From the NCBI RefSeq assembly GCF_023206215.1, contig NZ_CP065800.1, positions 1,426,001-1,490,000 on the forward strand: a DNA stretch of 64,000 bases, in the 5' to 3' direction. This DNA comes from Butyrivibrio fibrisolvens (GTDB taxonomy: Bacteria; Bacillota; Clostridia; Lachnospirales; Lachnospiraceae). The position numbers and the translations under genes are program-made. How positions within the stretch are numbered: position 1 is the stretch's first letter; every line of letters begins with the position of its first letter. Under the pieces are notes generated by a model, which saw only the letters and a program-made list of their open reading frames with translations, searched no databases and had not been told where the DNA came from. Of the stretch, positions 21,544-29,201 are shown piece after piece.

Positions 21544-22743
21544 ATGCTAATACAGTTTACGGTTAATAATTATAAGAGCATAAAGGATACTGTGACTCTT
21601 GATCTTCAGGCAGTATCAACGGTCAAGGAACACAGCGGTCATATCATAGAAGCACTTGATGATGAATTCCTGCCTATAGCTATCATCTATGGCCCAAACG
21701 GAAGCGGCAAGTCCAATCTTCTTAAGGCGATGGAAATTGTGAAAGGCATGGTTCTGGAGCAGATTGGCGGCGGAGAAGCAATCCCTTTCTATTTTTCTAA
21801 AGAAAGTAGAAACGATCCTACCAAATTTGAGATCATCTTCGCTTCAGACAACGCAGAGTACAGATATCGTCTGCATATTAAGCAGGCACAGATAACATAT
21901 GAGTGCCTTGACAGGATACCAAATGATAATTGGCGCAGAACTTGTATTTTTGAAAGAAAAGATGAGGAGGTCAATCTTCGAAAGATTCTTAAAATCGAGG
22001 ATAAGAAATTTGCTGAAGTAACAAAGGTTCGCTCAAGCGAAACATTTCTTGGTAGGCTTATACGTCTTTTTCCGGAGAATAAAATAATAAGTGATGTAAT
22101 GAACTTTTTTGTGAGCGGGCTTGATTTTATGCAGGATGAGCAAAATGCAGAAGTTCTACTTACGGATGCACTATCTCAGGAGGATGTTTGGGATCTGTTC
22201 AGGAATATGGTAGCGGAACTTGATCTTGATATTGTTGATCTCAAGGTAGTAGGAAGTAAGATAAGTGTTACACATAGGATAGGCGATGATGAATATGAGA
22301 TACCGCTTGAAGCTGAATCTTCCGGAATCAGAAAAATCATATACCTTCTTCCTGTAATAGCCAACAGCCTTCTTAAGGGCCAGGCTGTGATGCTTGATTC
22401 CGGTATGTTAGAACTACATCCCTCTATTCTGAAACATATCCTGGGGTATTATCTTGACAGGAACAGCAACAGGAGGAATGCTCAGCTTATACTAACGTCC
22501 TATGACATGATCACTTTGGACAAAGACTTCCTTCGTCGCGATGAGATATGGTTTGCGGCAAGAAGTGAGCATCAAAGGACTGTGCTTTACAGCCTTGCGG
22601 ATTTTGTAGTCGAGGAAGATAGGATCAATGACAAAAAATATGCAAAAAGATATCTTGAAGGCGTATACGGCGCAGATCCGTATATTCGACATATAATAAA
22701 CTGGAACGAAGTATTCTTGAAGCTTGAAAAAGATGACGATTAA
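21544..22743 (+). CDS. COG1106-type AAA/ABC ATPase (AAA_15/AAA_21)
   Basis: This 399-residue soluble ATPase is of the SMC/ABC-like kind found in overcoming-lysogenization-defect and abortive-infection proteins. Walker A is GPNGSGKS (residues 50-57). An ABC-signature-like SSGIRKI occurs near 260. The Walker B position reads AVMLDSGMLELHP: D285 is kept but the catalytic glutamate is S286. The usual FTTHN switch is replaced by LTSYDM. Such proteins often pair with a second defence gene, but none adjoins this one, which has its own promoter and terminator. The role is therefore unknown, with defence an inference. Confidence 0.75.
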   Translation: MLIQFTVNNYKSIKDTVTLDLQAVSTVKEHSGHIIEALDDEFLPIAIIYGPNGSGKSNLLKAMEIVKGMVLEQIGGGEAIPFYFSKESRNDPTKFEIIFASDNAEYRYRLHIKQAQITYECLDRIPNDNWRRTCIFERKDEEVNLRKILKIEDKKFAEVTKVRSSETFLGRLIRLFPENKIISDVMNFFVSGLDFMQDEQNAEVLLTDALSQEDVWDLFRNMVAELDLDIVDLKVVGSKISVTHRIGDDEYEIPLEAESSGIRKIIYLLPVIANSLLKGQAVMLDSGMLELHPSILKHILGYYLDRNSNRRNAQLILTSYDMITLDKDFLRRDEIWFAARSEHQRTVLYSLADFVVEEDRINDKKYAKRYLEGVYGADPYIRHIINWNEVFLKLEKDDD

Positions 22744-22769
22744 TAAAAAATAGTACGTCCTATAGCGAT

Positions 22770-22803
22770 GAGCTGAGAAATAGTTCTGAGCTCTTTGATT
22801 TTT
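22770..22803 (+). terminator. Terminator after the COG1106 ATPase
   Basis: GAGCTGAGAA pairs with TTCTGAGCTC (one G-G mismatch) and is followed by a T-rich stretch. Confidence 0.65.
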
Positions 22804-22944
22804 GTTATTATGAACAAATAAACGTATTTATGACAGAGGGCATCCGTGCGAGTAATAATCTGCTTAGCACGCACAAAGTAAGGATAAGCGCTTGATATCA
22901 AGGAAAATTTATATAACGTTATGTAGAATTATTACAAAAAAATA

Positions 22945-22973
22945 TTGACGAATTCTCGGCTCTATGATATTCT
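22945..22973 (+). promoter_or_regulatory. Promoter of rpmG-secE-nusG
   Basis: TTGACG (22945-22950), 17 bp, TATTCT (22968-22973). It lies in the gap 22804-23062, which otherwise holds only a short inverted repeat (CGTGC ... GCACG). Confidence 0.7.
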
Positions 22974-23062
22974 AGTACAGCGACATGAAATTTTAGGTCT
23001 TTTTTTTATGCATAAAATTTGACCTTTAAGAAAAAAGATAGAAAGCGCGCGGAGGTAGAGAG

Positions 23063-23212
23063 ATGCGTACAAGAATTACACTTGCTTGCACAGAGTGCAA
23101 GAACCGTAACTATGATACTACAAAGGATAAGAAGACTCACCCTGATCGTATGGAGATCAAGAAGTACTGTCCTTTCTGCAGAAGACACACAATCCACAAG
23201 GAGACAAAGTAA
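23063..23212 (+). CDS. rpmG: 50S ribosomal protein L33 (zinc form)
   Basis: This 49-residue protein of the large subunit near the E site has a zinc ribbon with C9-x2-C12 and C36-x2-C39. The ATG at 23063 is preceded by GGAGG. secE follows after 27 bp, the standard Firmicutes order rpmG-secE-nusG. Confidence 0.95.
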   Translation: MRTRITLACTECKNRNYDTTKDKKTHPDRMEIKKYCPFCRRHTIHKETK

Positions 23213-23239
23213 TCCTGCGACAGAAGGGAGACCGATACA

Positions 23240-23479
23240 ATGGGAGAATCAGATAAGACAGAAGTTAAAGCTTCTGAAAAGAAAGAGCCTAAAAAGAACA
23301 CAATCAGTTCTTTCTGGGAAGGACTTAAATCTGAGTTTGCTAAGATTACTTGGCCTTCTAGAGAGACAGTTGGTAAGCAGACAGTAGCAGTAACTATTAT
23401 CTGCGCGGTTATGGCTGCTCTTATTGCTGTTCTTGATTATGTTTTCGGACTTGGCTTAAATTTCATTCAGAGCCTGTAA
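23240..23479 (+). CDS. secE: Preprotein translocase subunit SecE
   Basis: This is a 79-residue short-form SecE. A charged N-terminus is followed by the amphipathic EFAKITWPSRE motif and one membrane helix (about residues 48-72). It stabilises SecY in the translocon. AGAAGGGAG precedes the ATG. The gene is co-transcribed with rpmG and nusG. Confidence 0.95.
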   Translation: MGESDKTEVKASEKKEPKKNTISSFWEGLKSEFAKITWPSRETVGKQTVAVTIICAVMAALIAVLDYVFGLGLNFIQSL

Positions 23480-23533
23480 TCTGAGATGTTTGATAGTTTT
23501 CGCAGTGTGCAGGAATTTGATGAGGAGATGCAA

Positions 23534-24154
23534 ATGGCAGAAGAAGAAAAGAACAACATGAGCGAAGCTGCAGAATCAGTTGAAGCTGAGAACGTAGCTG
23601 AAAGTCAGGATGCCCTCGCTCCGGAAGATAAGACTTCTGAAGCAAAATGGTATGTTGCTCATACTTATTCAGGATATGAGAATAAGGTAAAAGCCAATCT
23701 TGATAAGACAATTGAAAATCGTCATCTGGAAGATCAGATTCTTGAGGTACGTGTTCCGCTTCAGGACGTAGTTGAAGTTAAGAACGGTGCCAAGAAGACT
23801 GTTCAACGTAAGATGTTCCCCGGTTATGTCCTTGTTCATATGATCATGAATGATGACACATGGTATGTAGTACGTAATACCAGGGGCGTTACAGGTTTTG
23901 TAGGTCCGGGATCTAAGCCTGTTCCGTTGTCAGATGCTGAGATTAAGCCTCTTGGTATTAAGACTCAGAATGTGACAGTTGATTTTGAAGTTGGAGACGA
24001 GATTGCTGTTGTTGCAGGCGTTTGGAAAGATACTGCAGGTATCGTTCAGCGTATGGATTACAGCAAGCAGACAGCTACAATCAATGTAGAACTGTTTGGT
24101 CGTGAGACTCCTGTTGAGATCAGTTTTGCGGAAGTACGCAGAATCGATAGCTGA
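23534..24154 (+). CDS. nusG: Transcription factor NusG
   Basis: The product is 206 residues. The ATG at 23534 is preferred because GAGGAG stands six bases upstream, whereas the in-frame ATG at 23486 lacks a site. An acidic, disordered N-terminal extension of about 37 residues precedes the NGN domain (KWYVAHTYSGYENKVKANL). The KOW domain lies near residues 150-180 (FEVGDEIAVVAGVWKDTAG). NusG binds RNA polymerase and couples elongation to Rho or to the ribosome. The acidic extension is longer than in well-studied NusG proteins. Confidence 0.95.
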   Translation: MAEEEKNNMSEAAESVEAENVAESQDALAPEDKTSEAKWYVAHTYSGYENKVKANLDKTIENRHLEDQILEVRVPLQDVVEVKNGAKKTVQRKMFPGYVLVHMIMNDDTWYVVRNTRGVTGFVGPGSKPVPLSDAEIKPLGIKTQNVTVDFEVGDEIAVVAGVWKDTAGIVQRMDYSKQTATINVELFGRETPVEISFAEVRRIDS

Positions 24155-24407
24155 TCTGTGTTTTGAATGCAATGTATCATGCTCTTGACATTTGTTTTAA
24201 TGGAATGTTGAGAAGATACTTGTATATAAATGTCTTATGCGTATGCATAAGCATTCCTATTATGATATAGAGCACTTTGCTTTATATAGATATATTCACC
24301 TATGGAGTGGGAGCAGAAGGACATTTGCTCATAGAGCGGTTTTCTGACTTATCAGATTACCTGATTCTTTTGCGCTCAACCACATATTTTCTTAGGAGGA
24401 AGCCAAA
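24155..24407 (+). promoter_or_regulatory. Leader of rplK-rplA
   Basis: This 253-bp gap holds hairpins CTTATGC-GTAT-GCATAAG (about 24231-24248), GAGCA/TGCTC and a longer GAGCG ... CGCTC pairing near the end. The L11 operon is usually controlled by L1 binding in this leader. An exact L1 site mimic was not identified. TTGACA at 24185 lacks a convincing -10 at the right distance. Confidence 0.4.
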
Positions 24408-24833
24408 ATGGCAAAGAAAGTCGAAGGATACATTAAGTTACAGATCCAGGCCGGCAAAGCAACTCCGGCACCGCCAGTTGGACCAGCTCTTGGTCAGCAC
24501 GGCGTTAACATCGTTGAATTCACAAAGCAGTTCAACGCTAAGACAGCAGATAAGGGTGATCTTATCATCCCTGTTGTAATCACTGTTTATACAGACAGAA
24601 GCTTCACATTCATCACAAAGACTCCCCCTGCAGCAGTTCTTCTCAAGAAGGCTTGTAACCTGCAGAAGGCATCCGGTGTTCCGAACAAGAACAAGGTTGC
24701 TAAGGTTTCTAAGGACAAGATCCGCGAGATCGCTGAAATGAAGATGCCTGATCTGAATGCTAACACTATCGAAGCAGCTATGAGCATGGTTGCCGGTACA
24801 GCACGCAGTATGGGTATAGAAGTAGTAGACTAA
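24408..24833 (+). CDS. rplK: 50S ribosomal protein L11
   Basis: This 141-residue protein of the GTPase-associated centre has the N-terminal proline-rich loop [13 protein letters not shown] that moves with elongation factors and lies at the thiostrepton site. AGGAGG precedes the ATG. rplA follows after 15 bp. Confidence 0.98.
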   Translation: MAKKVEGYIKLQIQAGKATPAPPVGPALGQHGVNIVEFTKQFNAKTADKGDLIIPVVITVYTDRSFTFITKTPPAAVLLKKACNLQKASGVPNKNKVAKVSKDKIREIAEMKMPDLNANTIEAAMSMVAGTARSMGIEVVD

Positions 24834-24848
24834 GGAGGAGAGCAGATC

Positions 24849-25538
24849 ATGAAGCACGGAAAGAAATATGTTGAAGCTGCAAAGCTGATCGAAAAAGCAA
24901 AGCTGTATGAAGCTGACGAAGCAATTGCTCTTGTCAAGAAGTCTGCTTCTGCAAAATTTGATGAAACTGTAGAACTGCACATCAGAACTGGTTGTGATTC
25001 ACGTCACGCTGATCAGCAGATCCGTGGAGCAGTAGTACTCCCTAACGGAACTGGTAAGACAGTTAAAGTTCTTGTATTCGCTAAGGGTACAAAGCTTGAC
25101 GAGGCACAGGCAGCTGGCGCTGATTATGTTGGCGGAGACGAGCTCATCCCGAAGATCCAGAACGAAGGATGGCTTGATTTCGACGTTGTAGTAGCTACAC
25201 CTGATATGATGGGCGTTGTAGGACGTCTTGGTAAGGTACTTGGTCCTAAGGGACTTATGCCTAACCCTAAGGCTGGTACAGTAACAATGGATGTTGCTAA
25301 GGCAATCGCTGATATCAAGGCTGGTAAGATTGAGTACCGTCTTGACAAGGCTAACATTGTACACGTTCCGATCGGAAAGGCTTCTTTCTCAGAGCAGCAG
25401 CTCACAGAGAACTACAATGCAATTATGGAAGCTATTTCAAAGGCTAAGCCAAGCTCAGTTAAGGGTCAGTATCTTAAGTCTATCTCCCTTGCAACAACAA
25501 TGGGACCTGGCGTTAAGATCGTAGCTAACCGTTATTAA
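24849..25538 (+). CDS. rplA: 50S ribosomal protein L1
   Basis: This 229-residue protein of the L1 stalk helps release deacylated tRNA. It includes the conserved stretches VVLPNGTGK and [15 protein letters not shown]. In many bacteria L1 also represses its own operon. AAGGAGG precedes the ATG. A strong terminator follows after 31 bp. Confidence 0.98.
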   Translation: MKHGKKYVEAAKLIEKAKLYEADEAIALVKKSASAKFDETVELHIRTGCDSRHADQQIRGAVVLPNGTGKTVKVLVFAKGTKLDEAQAAGADYVGGDELIPKIQNEGWLDFDVVVATPDMMGVVGRLGKVLGPKGLMPNPKAGTVTMDVAKAIADIKAGKIEYRLDKANIVHVPIGKASFSEQQLTENYNAIMEAISKAKPSSVKGQYLKSISLATTMGPGVKIVANRY

Positions 25539-25569
25539 TTAACGGCCGGTAACTTAATAAGCTATCGCA

Positions 25570-25603
25570 AGCAGTCACCATCATTGATGGTGACTGCTTT
25601 TTT
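25570..25603 (+). terminator. Terminator of rplK-rplA
   Basis: A perfect 11-bp stem GCAGTCACCAT/ATGGTGACTGC (25571-25581/25587-25597) with six T. Confidence 0.93.
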
Positions 25604-25926
25604 GGTGTGCGCATTGTTGTGTCGTACTTAATGGAGTTAATATGTTTAAATCCTTCTATTGATGAATGAAAGTTATGTTGTTAACATTAAAGTATGGATA
25701 ACATCTTATGTTGCCTTATTTTATAATTGACAATCTAAGTATAATTATTAGAGATTAGGCAGCAATTCTTTTGGATTTTTATATAGTATAACTTCTTAAA
25801 TTTCAAAATGTATGTTATATCGATATGTTAGTTAACACTAGAATATTGCCAGTAAATTAGATTGTTCTGTTATTAAGATATTATGTTCTGATTTTCTTAT
25901 TACAATTAAGATCTGTGGGAGGATGT
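25604..25926. other. AT-rich gap before the CapA-like gene
   Basis: These 323 bp show no recognised gene and no clear promoter with correct spacing. TTGACA at 25727 is followed too closely by TATAAT. Confidence 0.4.
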
Positions 25927-27342
25927 ATGCAAATAAGGGAACGTAAGGTGTATATAAGACATCTAAACTGCTTTGGAAGAAAAATTTTTAACTGTTTGTT
26001 TCCTGCATTAGTTCTTTCTTTTTGCATTACGGGATGTCAGGCTAATGAAAACAGAAGTTTATTGGGCGCATCCGCTATTTCTATTGATGAAGCCGGTAAT
26101 GCGATAAGTGACAATGATATGGGAACTGAATATCTTACAGGTGCTGTTGGAGTTCCTATGACTCAGGATGAGATAAGCGGCGATAGTAACGGATCTTTAG
26201 ATATAGGATCAAATGGGAGCAATGCTAATGATAATGCTGCGGATGGTGATGGTATCGGAAGTTCTGATGGCAATGCGGCATCTGACAGTTCTATGGAAAT
26301 ATCTGATGAGGAGATTCCATCTTCTGATTCACCTGTAGCTCTTTTGCCAAATGAATATTCATTTGATATTAAAGACGGAGGTGATACTGCCACCGTAGTA
26401 TTTGGCGGAGATGTTCTTTTTTCGGAAGGGTATGCGATCATATATAGTATTGCCAGAAATGGTGGAACGATAGAAGGCGTTATAGATCAAGGACTACTTG
26501 ATTGTATGAGAGGAGCAGACATTTGTATGGTCAACAATGAATTTCCATACACCTTGGAAGGTGCTCCTCTTGAAGGTAAGACCTGGACTTTTCATGCTAA
26601 CCCATCTTCGGTACATTATCTTTTTGATATGGGAGTCGATATCGTTAGCATTGGTAATAATCATATTTTTGATTACGGCGCAATCGGCCTTTCTAATACT
26701 CTGACAACACTTGAATCAGTGTCCATGCCATATGTTGGAGCCGGCCGCAATCTTGAAGAAGCATCGAGAACTGTATATTTTAATTCGGCCAGCGGAATTC
26801 GTATTGCATTTATAAGTGGATGTGATATAGAGGGTAGCGATCCGCCCTTTACCAGAGGAGCGACTGATGCTCAAAGCGGAGTATTCAGAGTCAGGCAGGA
26901 TGAGCTTTTATGTCAGAGAGTAATGGAAGCCAAGGCATCAGGTGCTTTTGTAGTTGTATATATGCATTGGGGCCTTGAGAACACCTTGGAACTTAACTAT
27001 CTACAAAAAAATCAGTCTGCGGATCTTGCAAATGCCGGAGCTGATCTTATCATAGGCGATCATCCACACATACTTCAAAATCTTGATTATGTAAATGGGG
27101 TTCCTGTTATCTACAGCATGGGTAATTATCTTTTTAACTCAAAAACACTTGATACTGGCCTTATAGAAGCAAAGATTGGTACTGATGGACTTATAAGCTG
27201 GAGATTTATTCCCGGTATTCAGTCGAATTCAACGGTCAGGATGGCATATGGTGATGAGAAGTCTAGGATCATTAATTTTATGCAGTCAATATCGCCTCGT
27301 GTAGTAATAGATGGAGATGGGTATATCTATTCCAATAACTAA
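25927..27342 (+). CDS. CapA/PgsA-family lipoprotein (metallophosphoesterase-like fold)
   Basis: This is a 471-residue surface lipoprotein. The signal peptide runs to the lipobox ITGC, with C37 as the lipidated residue. Residues about 60-135 form a linker rich in Ser, Asp, Asn and Gly. The remainder is a PGA_cap domain with motifs FGGDVLF, VNNEFP, SIGNNHIFDYG, MHWG, GDHPHILQ and SMGNYLF. Members are linked to poly-gamma-glutamate or other capsule export, but many are orphan like this one. The ATG at 25927 (GGGAGG four bases upstream) is chosen over the GTG at 25915. It interrupts the usual rplKA-rplJL neighbourhood, so it is probably an insertion of lineage-specific DNA. Confidence 0.85.
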   Translation: MQIRERKVYIRHLNCFGRKIFNCLFPALVLSFCITGCQANENRSLLGASAISIDEAGNAISDNDMGTEYLTGAVGVPMTQDEISGDSNGSLDIGSNGSNANDNAADGDGIGSSDGNAASDSSMEISDEEIPSSDSPVALLPNEYSFDIKDGGDTATVVFGGDVLFSEGYAIIYSIARNGGTIEGVIDQGLLDCMRGADICMVNNEFPYTLEGAPLEGKTWTFHANPSSVHYLFDMGVDIVSIGNNHIFDYGAIGLSNTLTTLESVSMPYVGAGRNLEEASRTVYFNSASGIRIAFISGCDIEGSDPPFTRGATDAQSGVFRVRQDELLCQRVMEAKASGAFVVVYMHWGLENTLELNYLQKNQSADLANAGADLIIGDHPHILQNLDYVNGVPVIYSMGNYLFNSKTLDTGLIEAKIGTDGLISWRFIPGIQSNSTVRMAYGDEKSRIINFMQSISPRVVIDGDGYIYSNN

Positions 27343-27466
27343 TAACTAAAATTTCCTGCTTGGGTAATGCCGGGGTGCTTAAGTGGGAAGCGGCTTTAGT
27401 TATTAATTGTTCTTGGTTTGTTTTTTGCCTCATAGATAAAAAAATCGAAATTATAGTAAAAAAGTA

Positions 27467-27496
27467 TTGACAAAATACATTTACATGTTATATATT
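27467..27496 (+). promoter_or_regulatory. Promoter of rplJ-rplL
   Basis: TTGACA (27467-27472), 18 bp, TATATT (27491-27496), with the L10 leader starting directly behind it. Confidence 0.7.
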
Positions 27497-27501
27497 ATTC
27501 A

Positions 27502-27628
27502 AGGTCGTCAGACCTAAGCCGAAGACAGCAGGTGGTGAAAACCGTAAATTTGCGAAAGCAATGCCCGCCGAGGAATGTAAAGTATATTATTATGACTTTA
27601 TCCTCCCAATGTCTTTGGGAGGTTTTTT
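27502..27628 (+). promoter_or_regulatory. L10 leader with attenuator
   Basis: The sequence GCCGAAGACAGCAGGTG (27519 onward), with the closing TGCCCGCCGAGG, is the conserved ribosomal L10 leader to which the L10-L12 complex binds. It is followed by an intrinsic terminator CCTCCCAA/TTGGGAGG (27602-27609/27615-27622) with six T, placed before rplJ. Excess L10 should therefore favour early termination, the known arrangement in Firmicutes. Confidence 0.9.
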
Positions 27629-27659
27629 ATTCGGCCAATTCTATAAGGAGGTAAAAAAC

Positions 27660-28193
27660 ATGGCAAAGGTTGAAATTAAGCAGCCTGTAGTAAACGAGAT
27701 CTCTGAGAAGATCAAAAATGCACAGGCAGTTGTTCTTGTAGATTACCGCGGACTTACAGTTGCTCAGGACACAGAGCTTCGTAAAGCTCTTCGTGCAGAG
27801 GGTGTATCTTACAAGGTTTACAAGAACACAATGATGAAGCGTGCATTCGAGGGAACAGATTTTGCTCAGCTCGATGGTATGCTCGACGGACCAAGTGCAG
27901 CAGCTATTTCTGAGACAGATCCTGCAGCACCTGCTCGTATTCTTGCAGAGTTTGCTAAGAAGAACCCACAGCTTGAGATCAAGGGTGGTGTTTGCGAAGG
28001 CAAATTCTTCGACGAGAACACAATCAAGGAGATCGCTTCTATCCCTCCAAGGGATCAGCTCCTTTCCCGTTTGCTTGGTTCTATGCAGTCTCCTATGGCA
28101 AACTTCGCTCGCGTTATCAAGCAGATCGCAGAGAAGCAGCCTGAGGCAGCAGCAGAGGCACCTGCAACAGAGGAAGCTCCTGCAGCAGAGTAA
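27660..28193 (+). CDS. rplJ: 50S ribosomal protein L10
   Basis: This 177-residue base of the L12 stalk starts at the ATG at 27660 behind AAGGAGG. It has VLVDYRGLTVAQDTELRKAL near the N-terminus and an alanine- and glutamate-rich C-terminal tail after the helix that binds L12 dimers. Its level is set by the leader just upstream. Confidence 0.97.
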   Translation: MAKVEIKQPVVNEISEKIKNAQAVVLVDYRGLTVAQDTELRKALRAEGVSYKVYKNTMMKRAFEGTDFAQLDGMLDGPSAAAISETDPAAPARILAEFAKKNPQLEIKGGVCEGKFFDENTIKEIASIPPRDQLLSRLLGSMQSPMANFARVIKQIAEKQPEAAAEAPATEEAPAAE

Positions 28194-28314
28194 TCATTCT
28201 GCCGCATAAGTCGTCTTCAAGATGACATTTTGATATATAAATATCAAGTAAGGCCTGAATAGTCAGGCGAACTAAAACAAAGAATTATACCAAATTATAT
28301 GGAGGTAAATTATC

Positions 28315-28689
28315 ATGGCAAAGTTATCCACACAGGAAATCATTGACGCTATTAAAGAGCTTTCAGTTCTTGAGCTTAACGATCTCGTAAAGGCTTGCGA
28401 GGAAGAGTTCGGTGTATCAGCAGCAGCTGGTGTTGTTGTAGCAGCAGCAGGCGCTGGCGCAGGTGCTGCAGAAGAGCAGTCTGAGTTCAACGTAGAGCTT
28501 ACAGAAGTTGGTCCTAACAAGGTTAAGGTTATCAAGGTTGTTCGTGAGCTTACAGGTCTTGGACTCAAGGAAGCTAAGGATCTCGTAGATGGCGCTCCTA
28601 AGATGATCAAGGAAGGCGTTGAGAAGGCAGAAGCTGAAGATATCAAGGCTAAGATCGAAGCTGAAGGCGCTAAGGTTACTCTTAAGTAA
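28315..28689 (+). CDS. rplL: 50S ribosomal protein L7/L12
   Basis: The 124-residue stalk protein is present in several copies per ribosome and recruits translation GTPases. An N-terminal dimer domain is followed by an alanine- and glycine-rich hinge (about residues 38-56). The C-terminal domain has [23 protein letters not shown] precedes the ATG. The 121-bp gap after rplJ contains no terminator. Confidence 0.98.
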   Translation: MAKLSTQEIIDAIKELSVLELNDLVKACEEEFGVSAAAGVVVAAAGAGAGAAEEQSEFNVELTEVGPNKVKVIKVVRELTGLGLKEAKDLVDGAPKMIKEGVEKAEAEDIKAKIEAEGAKVTLK

Positions 28690-28717
28690 TTTAAACCTTT
28701 CAAAATGTTTTTACCTG

Positions 28718-28747
28718 GCGGAGAAGAGAAATCTTCTCCGCTTTTTT
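28718..28747 (+). terminator. Terminator of rplJ-rplL
   Basis: A perfect 10-bp stem GCGGAGAAGA/TCTTCTCCGC with a GAAA tetraloop, then six T. Confidence 0.95.
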
Positions 28748-28981
28748 ATTCTTGAATTTATTTCTTGTATTTTATTCTTGAATTTATTTCTTGTATTTTA
28801 TTCTTGAATTTATTTCTTGTATTTTATTCTTGAATTTATTTCTTGTATTTTATTCTTGGACTTATTTCTTGTATTTTATTCTTGGATTTATTTCTTATAT
28901 TTTATTCTTGGATTTATTTCTTATATTTTATCATTGGATTTATTTCTTATATTTCATTCTTGAATTTAAATCTAATATTAT
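28748..28981. repeat. 26-bp tandem repeat array, nine units
   Basis: ATTCTTG or variants recur at 28748, 28774, 28800, 28826, 28852, 28878, 28904, 28930 and 28956, an exact 26-bp period. The first four units are identical and the later ones diverge progressively. The array starts at the last T of the rplL terminator and ends about 80 bp before the rpoB promoter. It is about 80 percent A+T and non-coding, since 26 is not a multiple of three. Confidence 0.93.
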
Positions 28982-29060
28982 ATTCTTATATTTTTTATCT
29001 TTTGTTTGGATATTTCTGTTGTCAAAAAATATTCTTCAGCTCTTTTACCAAAAAAATCAT

Positions 29061-29089
29061 TTGACATTTGTATAGATTTGCATTATGAT
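29061..29089 (+). promoter_or_regulatory. Promoter of rpoB-rpoC
   Basis: Consensus TTGACA (29061-29066), 17 bp, TATGAT (29084-29089). This gives rpoBC their own start, separate from rplJL. Confidence 0.8.
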
Positions 29090-29201
29090 GGAAAATGCAC
29101 TTATTGTGGAGTGAAAGGCCTTATTATGCCCTTTTGTAAAAATGGTATAGATGCAGGCCGGAAGCTCTTTTCATTAAATCCAAAGAACGGGGTGAATGTC
29201 A

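Noticed and set aside
25727-25752. Promoter TTGACA ... TATAAT before the CapA-like gene
   Set aside because: The spacer is only about seven bases, too short for sigma-A recognition.
28748-28981. CRISPR array
   Set aside because: The repeats are contiguous without unique spacers. The same applies to the arrays at 2383 and 41700.
28791-29075. Hydrophobic repeat frames over the 26-bp array
   Set aside because: They are products of an AT-rich tandem repeat, with composition that mimics membrane helices. No ribosome site is present, and the array precedes the rpoB promoter.
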